Below, one piece after another: positions 7,733 to 13,971 of a DNA stretch of 14,451 bases. Made by a program: the position numbers and the translations under genes. The DNA comes from Bordetella parapertussis (lineage in GTDB: Bacteria; Pseudomonadota; Gammaproteobacteria; Burkholderiales; Burkholderiaceae_C), in NCBI GenBank assembly GCA_945871945.1, contig CAMBXY010000021.1, forward strand, positions 1 through 14,451, read 5' to 3'. The stretch's first letter is position 1; every line of letters starts with the position of its first letter. The notes below the pieces were generated by a model that saw only the letters and a program-made list of their open reading frames with translations, ran no database searches and was not told the origin of the DNA.

Positions 7733-10453
7733 TTAAGACGCCGCTGAACTCTCGTCAAAAGGCATAGGCATTTGACGCAAATCCCTCTTGGTTTCTACCA
7801 AAACCAATGGACCTTCATCGATGACAACAGGCGCTGGACGCACACGCGGCACATGCACTGCTTGGGGCTCAGCAGCAATCGCCGCTTGAACGTGCGCGAT
7901 GCGCTCAGGGTTGGAGTTCACCCACTCCAGGCCACTGCCAGAGGCAACTTGGTGCATCTGTTCCATTGGCAGCGCATATGAAGTGATGAGCGGCATGCGC
8001 TGGACGGAGGAGACCGCTGGGGCCGGCGCTGCTGAAGCTGCAGCAAAGGGCGCTGCTTGCGCAGGTGACCAAGCGTTCTCGGCGCTGTTTGAACCTGAGT
8101 CATCAGACTTTTCAGCACGTGGTCCGCGTTCGCGGCCATAGCGGTCACGGTTACGCTTTTCTCTTCGCTCGCTCACGCGCTCGCCGGTTTCGCTGGGCGC
8201 GTTTGCGGCTTGTGTCGCTGATGCAACTTGTTCAGAGGCAGTTTGCTCATCCGCTTCGTTTGTGTTGGGCACCAGGGTGTCTTCGCTGAAGGGAATTTGT
8301 GCTTGCGACGCGGATTGGCTTGGACGCTCACCGCGTCGACCACGACCACGGCGGCCTTCGGGTTTTTCACGCGCAGCGCCCTCGGTGGTCTCGCCGTTGG
8401 GTGCCAAAGCCTCGGCTGAAACAGTTGTGTTCGCAGCTTCTGTCGTGGCAACTTCTTGGCGACGGCGACCGTCAGGGCGATCGCCTCGGCCACGTCCACG
8501 AGCGCCTTCCGGACGTTCGCTGCGAGCGCTGTCGCTCTTGGCTTCGGTGGCACGCTCGTCCCTTCCTTCGCCGCGTCCTTCGCCGCGTCCTTCGCCGCGA
8601 CGTGTTTCGCCACGGCGTTGACCGCCGCGTCGGTTGTCGCCGCTGCGGGGTTCGCGTCGCTCGCCTGTGCGGGCGGGCTTGTCGCCGGTTGCGGGTTTGA
8701 CTGGCTCTGCAGCGGGTTCTGCACTGAATAAGTTTTTCAACCATCCAAAAAAGCCTTTTTCAGCTGCGGCTGGGGCTTGGCTTGGACGTCTGGCGGCGGC
8801 AGCAGGTGCGGCTGTTTCGGGCTTGGCTGCACGAGGCTCGGCGTGCGGTGCAGGCAAATCGGGCAAGACGCCTTTGATGACCGGTGTTTGTTTGTTGGTC
8901 GGTTCTTGCGAGCGACGGGTGACAGCGGTCGGATCTTCAATCTCCTCGGCCATTTTGTAACTGGCTTGGATATTGTCCAAACGCGGGTCGTCGTGCTTTA
9001 AGCGCTCGAGTTTGTAGTTGGGCGTTTCCAGTCCCTTGTTGGGAATCAGCATCACATGGGTGCGCTGTTGCAACTCGATCTTGGCAATCTCAGAGCGTTT
9101 TTCGTTCAACAAGAATGATGCCACTTCCACCGGCACTTGGGCGTGCACCGCGGCCGTGTTGTCCTTCATGGACTCCTCTTGGATGATGCGCAAAATTTGC
9201 AGCGCCGAGCTTTCGGTGTCGCGCACATGGCCCGAGCCGCCGCAACGGGGGCAGGGAATCGACGCGCCTTCGCTCAAGGCCGGGCGCAAGCGCTGGCGGC
9301 TCATTTCCATCAAGCCGAATTTGCTGATGGTGCCAAACTGCACGCGGGCACGGTCTTGGCGTAAGGCATCGCGCAAGCGGTTTTCCACCTCGCGACGGTT
9401 TTTCGACTCGTCCATGTCGATGAAGTCGATGACGATCAAACCACCCAAGTCGCGCAAGCGCATCTGGCGGGCCACTTCGTCGGCGGCCTCCAAGTTGGTG
9501 CGGGTGGCGGTCTCTTCGATGTCGCCGCCTTTGATGGCGCGCGCCGAGTTCACATCCACCGACACCAAGGCCTCGGTGTGGTCAATCACAATCGCGCCGC
9601 CGGACGGCAGGTTCACCGTGCGGGCATAGGCCGACTCGATTTGGTGCTCGATTTGAAAGCGCGAGAACAGCGGGGTTTCATCGCGGTAACGCTTCACACG
9701 CGCCGCATGCTCGGGCATGACATGCGCCATGAACTGCTGGGCTTGGTCGTAAATGTCATCGGTGTCGATCAGGATGTCGCCGATGTCGTTGTTAAAGTAG
9801 TCGCGAATGGCACGGATCACCAAGCTGGATTCTTGGTAAATCAAGAACGCGCCTTTGCTGCCGCTGGCACCGTCAATGGCCGACCACAGTTTTAAGAGGT
9901 AGTTCAAGTCCCATTGCAACTCGGGGGCGCTTCGGCCAATGCCAGCTGTGCGGGCAATGATGGACATGCCATTGGGGTATTCCAACTGGTCCATGGCTTC
10001 TTTGAGTTCAGCGCGGTCGTCACCCTCGATGCGACGGCTGACGCCACCACCTCTGGGGTTGTTGGGCATGAGAACCACATAGCGGCCTGCCAAGCTGATG
10101 AAGGTGGTCAGGGCTGCGCCTTTGTTGCCGCGCTCTTCCTTCTCCACTTGGATCAGCATTTCCTGACCTTCTTTAATCACGTCCTGAATGCGGGCTTGGG
10201 AAGCAGATACATTGGAAGAGAAATACTGTTTGGAGATTTCTTTGAAGGGCAAAAAGCCGTGGCGCTCTTCGCCGTAGTCGACAAAACAAGCCTCTAGGGA
10301 GGGCTCGACACGGGTGACCACCGCTTTGTAAATATTGCCTTTGCGCTGTTCGCGCCCTTCAATTTCGATTTCATAGTCGAGGAGCTTTTGTCCATCGACG
10401 ATAGCCAACCGGCGCTCTTCGGCCTGGGTGGCATTAATTAGCATCCGTTTCAT
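7733..10453 (-). CDS. rne: Ribonuclease E
   Basis: Essential endonuclease for mRNA decay and rRNA/tRNA processing, acting at the inner membrane. 906 residues. The N-terminal half holds the S1 RNA-binding domain (about 35-120), the catalytic DNase I-like part with [19 protein letters not shown] (Asp300) and VIDFIDM (Asp343), and the zinc link [10 protein letters not shown] (Cys401, Cys404) used for tetramer formation. Residues 567-580 ([14 protein letters not shown]) look like an amphipathic membrane-targeting helix. The C-terminal half is a disordered scaffold: Arg/Gly-rich tracts (about 598-665, 699-711, 762-782) likely bind RNA, and a better-structured tail (about 842-900, containing [15 protein letters not shown]) may bind a partner. 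The start is well supported by AAGGA (10465-10461) 7 bases before the ATG. The long scaffold favours RNase E over the short RNase G. Confidence 0.97.
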   Translation of the reverse strand: MKRMLINATQAEERRLAIVDGQKLLDYEIEIEGREQRKGNIYKAVVTRVEPSLEACFVDYGEERHGFLPFKEISKQYFSSNVSASQARIQDVIKEGQEMLIQVEKEERGNKGAALTTFISLAGRYVVLMPNNPRGGGVSRRIEGDDRAELKEAMDQLEYPNGMSIIARTAGIGRSAPELQWDLNYLLKLWSAIDGASGSKGAFLIYQESSLVIRAIRDYFNNDIGDILIDTDDIYDQAQQFMAHVMPEHAARVKRYRDETPLFSRFQIEHQIESAYARTVNLPSGGAIVIDHTEALVSVDVNSARAIKGGDIEETATRTNLEAADEVARQMRLRDLGGLIVIDFIDMDESKNRREVENRLRDALRQDRARVQFGTISKFGLMEMSRQRLRPALSEGASIPCPRCGGSGHVRDTESSALQILRIIQEESMKDNTAAVHAQVPVEVASFLLNEKRSEIAKIELQQRTHVMLIPNKGLETPNYKLERLKHDDPRLDNIQASYKMAEEIEDPTAVTRRSQEPTNKQTPVIKGVLPDLPAPHAEPRAAKPETAAPAAAARRPSQAPAAAEKGFFGWLKNLFSAEPAAEPVKPATGDKPARTGERREPRSGDNRRGGQRRGETRRGEGRGEGRGEGRDERATEAKSDSARSERPEGARGRGRGDRPDGRRRQEVATTEAANTTVSAEALAPNGETTEGAAREKPEGRRGRGRRGERPSQSASQAQIPFSEDTLVPNTNEADEQTASEQVASATQAANAPSETGERVSERREKRNRDRYGRERGPRAEKSDDSGSNSAENAWSPAQAAPFAAASAAPAPAVSSVQRMPLITSYALPMEQMHQVASGSGLEWVNSNPERIAHVQAAIAAEPQAVHVPRVRPAPVVIDEGPLVLVETKRDLRQMPMPFDESSAAS
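8565..8600. repeat. Three tandem 12-bp units inside rne
   Basis: CCTTCGCCGCGT is repeated three times in a row with only the final base changed (A for T). In the rne frame this encodes the repeated Gly-Glu-Gly-Arg run near residues 620-631 of the disordered scaffold. The period is a multiple of three, so copy number could change by slippage without breaking the frame. Confidence 0.85.
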
Positions 10454-10562
10454 GATGCGTTCCTTTTCTTAGCATGACAACAACAAAGGCCCATTCAGGA
10501 CCAACGATGCCGCAAGACAATGCAGGGAAAAGAGAAACGTGAACCGAACAGCTACAGAAACA

Positions 10563-10580
10563 GTCGCCTTTAATGGCGAC
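10563..10580 (-). promoter_or_regulatory. Perfect stem-loop in the rne leader with an A/U-rich loop
   Basis: Read in the rne direction: GTCGCC-ATTAAA-GGCGAC, a 6-bp GC-rich stem with a 6-base A/T-rich loop, about 110 bases before the rne ATG. It is followed by TGTTTCTGT, which is only mildly U-rich, so a terminator is possible but weak. An A/U-rich unpaired loop in the messenger of RNase E is the kind of site that enzyme prefers; the autoregulatory role is inference. Confidence 0.5.
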
Positions 10581-10746
10581 GAGGTACCTGGGGGGGATGG
10601 TCTGGCGTGATACGAATGGGAACAGGCTGGGCTTGGGGCGCCAGCGGGTTCGAGGCAAAGCGGGTGCGGGGGCGTGAAGTGTTCGTGACTGGCGCAGGCA
10701 ACAGCCAAGCCAAACAAAATTTCAACATAACCAACACCAGATTCAT
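10570..10746 (-). CDS. Doubtful small ORF in the rne leader (58 residues)
   Basis: An ATG at 10746 opens a 58-codon frame ending with TAA at 10572-10570, inside the 10563-10580 stem-loop. The first 16 residues (MNLVLVMLKFCLAWLL) are hydrophobic like a membrane anchor or signal; the rest is rich in proline and arginine (for example TSRPRTRFASNP). By my hand count about 60% of third codon positions are G or C, only mildly coding-like. The ATG is preceded by GAAGAG very close by, a poor Shine-Dalgarno arrangement. A longer in-frame start at 10824 exists but looks less natural. It could be a real small membrane protein, a leader peptide upstream of rne, or chance. No function is assigned. Confidence 0.3.
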   Translation of the reverse strand: MNLVLVMLKFCLAWLLPAPVTNTSRPRTRFASNPLAPQAQPVPIRITPDHPPQVPRRH

Positions 10747-10774
10747 GCTCTTCAATCTCGCTGTGATCCTCTGA

Positions 10775-10791
10775 CGGTTTAACGTAAACCG
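10775..10791 (-). promoter_or_regulatory. Perfect 7-bp hairpin upstream of rne
   Basis: In the rne direction this reads CGGTTTA-CGT-TAAACCG, a 7-bp stem with a 3-base loop. It lies about 320-340 bases before the rne ATG, so it would be in the leader if transcription starts further upstream, or could be an operator if it starts downstream. No T-tract follows. Confidence 0.4.
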
Positions 10792-10853
10792 GCAGCTGGG
10801 GTATTTCGTTTCAATCTTTTCCAAGGCATCGGCTCGTTATGTGGTGCAGGGCA

Positions 10854-10870
10854 AACCGCAAAGGGCGGTT
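10854..10870. repeat. Perfect 6-bp hairpin in the rne/rluC intergenic region
   Basis: AACCGC-AAAGG-GCGGTT, a 6-bp stem with a 5-base loop, adjoining the first copy of the direct repeat TTGGGCATC. No U-tract follows on either strand. It may be part of a long rne leader or a protein-binding site. Confidence 0.35.
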
Positions 10871-10897
10871 GGGCATCCGGCGGCCACATTGGGCATC
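10869..10897. repeat. Two 9-base direct repeats, 20 bases apart
   Basis: TTGGGCATC occurs at 10869-10877 and again at 10889-10897. The 20-base period is about two helical turns, which would put both copies on the same face of DNA, as for a regulator binding in tandem. It lies about 25-50 bases upstream of the candidate rluC -10 element. Function is inferred only from spacing and place. Confidence 0.35.
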
Positions 10898-10920
10898 GAC
10901 CTCTCAGTGTGGGTAGGACG

Positions 10921-10929
10921 TGCTCTAAT
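10921..10929 (+). promoter_or_regulatory. Candidate extended -10 promoter for rluC
   Basis: TGCTCTAAT fits the extended -10 pattern TGnTATAAT with one mismatch. It would start transcription near 10936, about 30 bases before the rluC GTG. No good -35 lies 16-18 bases upstream, which is tolerable for extended -10 promoters. The whole unit through sppA could be transcribed from here. Confidence 0.45.
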
Positions 10930-10965
10930 CTCTTATTCAAATCAAGCACTTAGAACCTGGCACTG

Positions 10966-11964
10966 GTGAAGAACATTATAGACGCTGAACAAACCCCTGC
11001 TGCCGCGGCCGTCCAAGCCTTGACTGTGGATGAAGAATCAGCCGGTCAGCGCTTGGATAACTTCCTGATTCGCTTCCTCAAGGGCGTGCCAAAAACCCAT
11101 GTCTACCGCATCATCCGCACCGGCGAGGTGAGGGTTAACAAGGGCCGAGCCAGCGCTGAAACGCGTGTGCAAACCGGCGATGTGGTGCGTGTGCCGCCGG
11201 TGAGGGTGGCTACGCCCGCCGCAGATGCGCCGGTGGTTCCGGGTCGCGAATTTCCTATCCTGATGGAAGATGACCATATGCTCGCCATCAACAAACCCGC
11301 CGGCGTGGCGGTGCATGGCGGCAGCGGTGTGAGCTTTGGGGTGATTGAGCAGCTGCGCCAAGCCAGACCTGCCGCCCGCATGCTGGAGTTGGTACACAGG
11401 CTAGACCGTGAAACCTCGGGTGTGTTGCTGGTGGCCAAAAAACGCAGTGCACTCACCCGCTTGCAAGACCAGTTCCGCGACCGCGAAACCGGCAAAACCT
11501 ATTTGGCTTTGGTGCATGGGCAGTGGCCGTCGAACAAAAAAGTCATCGATTTGCCCTTGCAGCGCTATTTGTTGCCCGACGGCGTGGGCGAGGGCGAACG
11601 GCGGGTGCGCGTGGCCGCGCTGACCGATGCCGGCGCGCAACGCGCCATCACCTTGGTGCGGGTGGCGCGTTTGGTGGGTGCTTACAGCTTGCTGGAAGTG
11701 ACCATCAAAACCGGGCGCACCCATCAAATCAGGGTGCACTTGGCCAGCCAAGGCTATCCCATCGTGGGGGACGACAAATACGGCGACTTCAGCTTGAACA
11801 AGCGCTTGGCCAGCCAGGGCTTGAAGCGCATGTTCTTGCATGCTTGGCGGTTACAGTTCATCCATCCCAGCTTGGGCAAGCCGCAAACCTTGCAAGCCGA
11901 TTTGCCCCCCGAATTACAAGAGTTTGTTGACCATGTCCAACCCCCACCGCCCACGCCAATTTGA
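10966..11964 (+). CDS. rluC: 23S rRNA pseudouridine synthase, RluC type
   Basis: Turns specific uridines of 23S rRNA into pseudouridine; E. coli RluC modifies U955, U2504 and U2580. 332 residues, family size. An S4 RNA-binding domain occupies about 25-85 (GQRLDNFLIRFLKGVPKTHVYR...GEVRVNKG), followed by the catalytic domain with AINKPAGVAVHGG (107-119), the signature HRLDRETSGVLLVAK (144-158, catalytic Asp147), KTYLALVHG, and TIKTGRTHQIRVHLAS (246-261). The start is GTG at 10966, chosen because the family's N-terminal part follows directly; there is no clear Shine-Dalgarno, so the exact start is less certain. The RluC/RluD split rests on neighbourhood (divergent from rne as in E. coli) and S4-domain layout. 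The 3' end overlaps the next gene by 32 bases. Confidence 0.93.
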   Translation: MKNIIDAEQTPAAAAVQALTVDEESAGQRLDNFLIRFLKGVPKTHVYRIIRTGEVRVNKGRASAETRVQTGDVVRVPPVRVATPAADAPVVPGREFPILMEDDHMLAINKPAGVAVHGGSGVSFGVIEQLRQARPAARMLELVHRLDRETSGVLLVAKKRSALTRLQDQFRDRETGKTYLALVHGQWPSNKKVIDLPLQRYLLPDGVGEGERRVRVAALTDAGAQRAITLVRVARLVGAYSLLEVTIKTGRTHQIRVHLASQGYPIVGDDKYGDFSLNKRLASQGLKRMFLHAWRLQFIHPSLGKPQTLQADLPPELQEFVDHVQPPPPTPI

Positions 11965-12604
11965 CTTGATTGCCTTCGATTGGGATGGCACTTTGTATGA
12001 CTCTACCCAGATCATCGTGCGCTGCATCCAAGCCGCGGTCACCGATGTGGGTGGACAAACCCCCAGCCAAGCGCAAGCCGCCTATGTGATTGGCATGGCC
12101 TTGATGCCGGCGCTGGCCCATGCCGCGCCGGATGTGCCCAAAGAAAAATACCCGCTGCTGGGTGAGCGCTATCGCCACCACTATGCCCAGCACCACAACG
12201 ATTTGTCATTGTTTGAAGGCGTCTTGCCATTGCTGCAAGCCTTGCATGAACGCCAGCATTTATTGGCGGTTGCCACGGGCAAAAGTCGCAAGGGCTTGGA
12301 TGAGGCTTTGCACCAAGTGGCTTTACGCGGTATTTTTGATGCTTCTCGCACCGCAGACGAAACCGCTGGCAAGCCCGATCCACGCATGCTGCATGAATTA
12401 ATGACCGAGTTGGGCGTCGTACCCGAACGCACCTTGATGATTGGCGACACCACCCATGATTTGCAAATGGCCAACAACGCCGGCTGCGCCAGTGTGGGGG
12501 TGAGTTACGGCGCACACGGCCCTTCGGGCTTGGAAGATTTGCGCCCACGCGCCGTGGTGCACAGCGTGGCTGAACTGCATGCTTGGTTGCAAGACCATGC
12601 CTAA
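11933..12604 (+). CDS. HAD-family phosphatase, phosphoglycolate-phosphatase-like
   Basis: 223 residues with all haloacid dehalogenase motifs: motif I FDWDGTLYDS (Asp16 nucleophile, Asp18 acid/base), motif II VATGKS (Thr115), motif III AGKPDP (Lys147), motif IV MIGDTTHDLQMA (Asp172, Asp176). Residues about 25-95 form the helical cap of subfamily IA. Such enzymes remove phosphate from small metabolites (phosphoglycolate, nucleotides and similar); the substrate cannot be told from sequence alone. The ATG at 11933 is chosen because the typical N-terminus follows at once; a longer in-frame version from 11840 would lie inside rluC. It overlaps rluC by 32 bases and the next gene by 8, so it is probably co-transcribed and translationally coupled. 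Confidence 0.9.
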   Translation: MSNPHRPRQFDLIAFDWDGTLYDSTQIIVRCIQAAVTDVGGQTPSQAQAAYVIGMALMPALAHAAPDVPKEKYPLLGERYRHHYAQHHNDLSLFEGVLPLLQALHERQHLLAVATGKSRKGLDEALHQVALRGIFDASRTADETAGKPDPRMLHELMTELGVVPERTLMIGDTTHDLQMANNAGCASVGVSYGAHGPSGLEDLRPRAVVHSVAELHAWLQDHA

Positions 12605-12962
12605 AGCCATCGCTTTTTGTAACAGCGCTGACCTGCAAGACGGCGGGCTGGCCGTGCCTTTCGATGTGCTTTATGCCGGCCAGACCTGCCGCGCTTTTGC
12701 GGTGCGTTTTGAGGGGCAGGTGCATGCCTACTTGAACCGCTGCAGCCATATCGCCATGGAAATGGATTACCAACCAGACCGGTTTTTTGACCCCGATGGG
12801 CGTTGGCTGCTGTGCGCCACCCATGGCGCCACCTACGCGCCTGACACGGGGGACTGTGTGGGTGGCCCGTGTCGTGGCGGTCTGGTGAAAATTACCCTTT
12901 CAGAAATGCATGGCGTGGTGCACTGGCATACTGCACACAACTTATTGCCTTTGGAATTTTGA
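12597..12962 (+). CDS. Small Rieske [2Fe-2S] protein
   Basis: 121 residues from the ATG at 12597, overlapping the HAD gene by 8 bases. It carries the two Rieske cluster-binding motifs: CSH at 49-51 and CATHG at 73-77 (Cys49, His51, Cys73, His76), with a GxxY-type context (HGATYAPDTGDCVGGPC) after the second. No signal peptide or membrane segment, so it should be cytoplasmic, of the small Rieske ferredoxin kind found as electron carriers for oxygenases or as the NirD-like subunit of nitrite reductase. No oxygenase, reductase or nirB lies nearby, so the partner is unknown. The motif identity is secure; the role is not. The stop is 2 bases before the sppA ATG. Confidence 0.9.
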   Translation: MPKAIAFCNSADLQDGGLAVPFDVLYAGQTCRAFAVRFEGQVHAYLNRCSHIAMEMDYQPDRFFDPDGRWLLCATHGATYAPDTGDCVGGPCRGGLVKITLSEMHGVVHWHTAHNLLPLEF

Positions 12963-12964
12963 CC

Positions 12965-13954
12965 ATGACACCCGATCACACGCCCAGTCCCGTCGCTGCT
13001 GCCAATGACAAGCCGCCGCATGAGGCGAGTTGGGAGCGCGACACGCTGGAGCGCTTGGTGATGGCGCAAATCGCTGAGCAACGCGTGGCCAGGCGCTGGC
13101 GCATCGGTTTTCGCTCGCTGTGGCTGGTTTTGGCGATTGCTTTGTTTTGGTACAGCTCGCACTTCAACAAAGCCGCTATTTCGGCCAACCCCACTTCGCA
13201 TACCGCCTTGATTGAAATCAAGGGCGAGATCGACAGCGAAGCCAATGCCAATGCCGAATGGATCATCACTTCTTTACGCAGCGCTTTTGAGGATGAAGGC
13301 GCGCAAGCCGTTGTGTTGCTGATCAATTCACCTGGCGGCAGCCCCGTGCAAGCGGGCATGATCAACGATGAAATCCGTCGACTCAAAGCCCTGCACCAAA
13401 AGCCGGTGTATGCGGTGGTCGAGGAAACCTGTGCCTCTGCGGCTTATTACATTGCGGTGGGCGCGGACAAAATTTATGTCGACAAAGCCAGCATTGTGGG
13501 CAGCATTGGCGTTTTGATGGACGGCTTTGGCTTCACCGGTTTGATGGACAAAGTGGGTGTGGAACGGCGTTTGTTGACCGCGGGTGAAAACAAGGGCTTT
13601 TTAGATCCTTTTACACCGCAGTCCAAGCAACACCGCGCCTATGCCCAAAACATGCTGGATGAAATTCACCAGCAGTTCATCAAGGTGGTGCGCCTTGGCC
13701 GAGGAGACCGCTTGAAAGAAACGCCAGAAACATTCAGCGGCTTGTTTTGGAGCGGTCAAAAATCGATAGAACTGGGCTTGGCGGATGACTATGGCACGCT
13801 CGACAGCGTGGCGCGCGATGTGGTTAAGGCCGAAGATATCGTCGACTACACCCGTCAAGACAATGTGGCCGAGCGCCTTGTCAAACGCTTTGGCGCGGCC
13901 TTTGGCGAAGCGGTGGTGAAAGCCTCATTGAATTCAGTGCCCCATTTGCGCTAG
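12965..13954 (+). CDS. sppA: Signal peptide peptidase SppA-type serine protease (family S49)
   Basis: Cuts leftover signal peptides and perhaps other membrane peptides in the inner membrane, facing the periplasm. 329 residues, the short single-copy form with one S49 domain rather than the doubled 618-residue E. coli SppA. One membrane anchor (about 50-63, RSLWLVLAIALFWY) follows a charged cytoplasmic N-terminus. The protease domain shows INSPGGSP (120-127), CASAAYY (156-162, nucleophile Ser158), KASIVGSIGVLMDGF (174-188) and GENKGFLDPF (207-216, general-base Lys210), so the Ser/Lys dyad is intact. The ATG at 12965 is preceded by GGA 9 bases earlier; a longer in-frame start at 12869 would lie inside the Rieske gene. 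Last gene of the rluC unit, ending 17 bases from the convergent methyltransferase. Confidence 0.93.
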   Translation: MTPDHTPSPVAAANDKPPHEASWERDTLERLVMAQIAEQRVARRWRIGFRSLWLVLAIALFWYSSHFNKAAISANPTSHTALIEIKGEIDSEANANAEWIITSLRSAFEDEGAQAVVLLINSPGGSPVQAGMINDEIRRLKALHQKPVYAVVEETCASAAYYIAVGADKIYVDKASIVGSIGVLMDGFGFTGLMDKVGVERRLLTAGENKGFLDPFTPQSKQHRAYAQNMLDEIHQQFIKVVRLGRGDRLKETPETFSGLFWSGQKSIELGLADDYGTLDSVARDVVKAEDIVDYTRQDNVAERLVKRFGAAFGEAVVKASLNSVPHLR

Positions 13955-13958
13955 TTTT

Positions 13959-13970
13959 GCCTCGAAAGGC
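13959..13970. repeat. Short hairpin between convergent genes
   Basis: GCCT-CGAA-AGGC on the plus strand, or GCCT-TTCG-AGGC on the minus strand, where the loop is a UUCG tetraloop. It fills most of the 17-base gap between the sppA and methyltransferase stops. The stem is only 4 bp and no U-tract follows on either strand, so a terminator role is weak; it may just stabilise a 3' end. Confidence 0.3.
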
Positions 13971-13971
13971 C

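Larger units (their letters stand above)
10454..10965. promoter_or_regulatory. rne: 512-base region between rne and rluC: rne leader and divergent promoters
   Basis: This is the longest stretch without a secure gene. It lies between the divergent rne and rluC starts. On the minus strand it should carry a long rne 5' leader; in E. coli the rne leader is about 360 bases and RNase E cuts it to control its own level, and rluC is likewise divergent there. Visible contents: the rne Shine-Dalgarno (10465-10461), three perfect hairpins, a doubtful small ORF, a pair of 9-base direct repeats and a candidate extended -10 promoter for rluC. I could not identify the rne promoter with confidence, so the leader length is unknown. 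Confidence 0.6.

Noticed and set aside
7716..7747. Possible bidirectional terminator between hemY and rne (CAGCG...CGCTG with TTTTT between)
   Set aside because: The arms are only 5 bp with a loop of about 20 bases, and the T-run is in the loop rather than after a stem.
8173..8724. Several long frames in both directions across the rne scaffold
   Set aside because: GC-rich low-complexity Arg/Gly/Ala coding sequence leaves all frames open; only the rne frame has domains and continuity.
10469..10717. 82-residue minus-strand frame in the rne leader, and an overlapping 74-residue one ending at 10434
   Set aside because: No ribosome site and no convincing composition; the second runs into the rne start. 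Only the frame 10746-10570 was kept, with low confidence.
12039..12824. 261-residue minus-strand frame opposite the HAD and Rieske genes
   Set aside because: Both sense genes carry complete catalytic or cluster motifs; the antisense frame has none and spans two genes.
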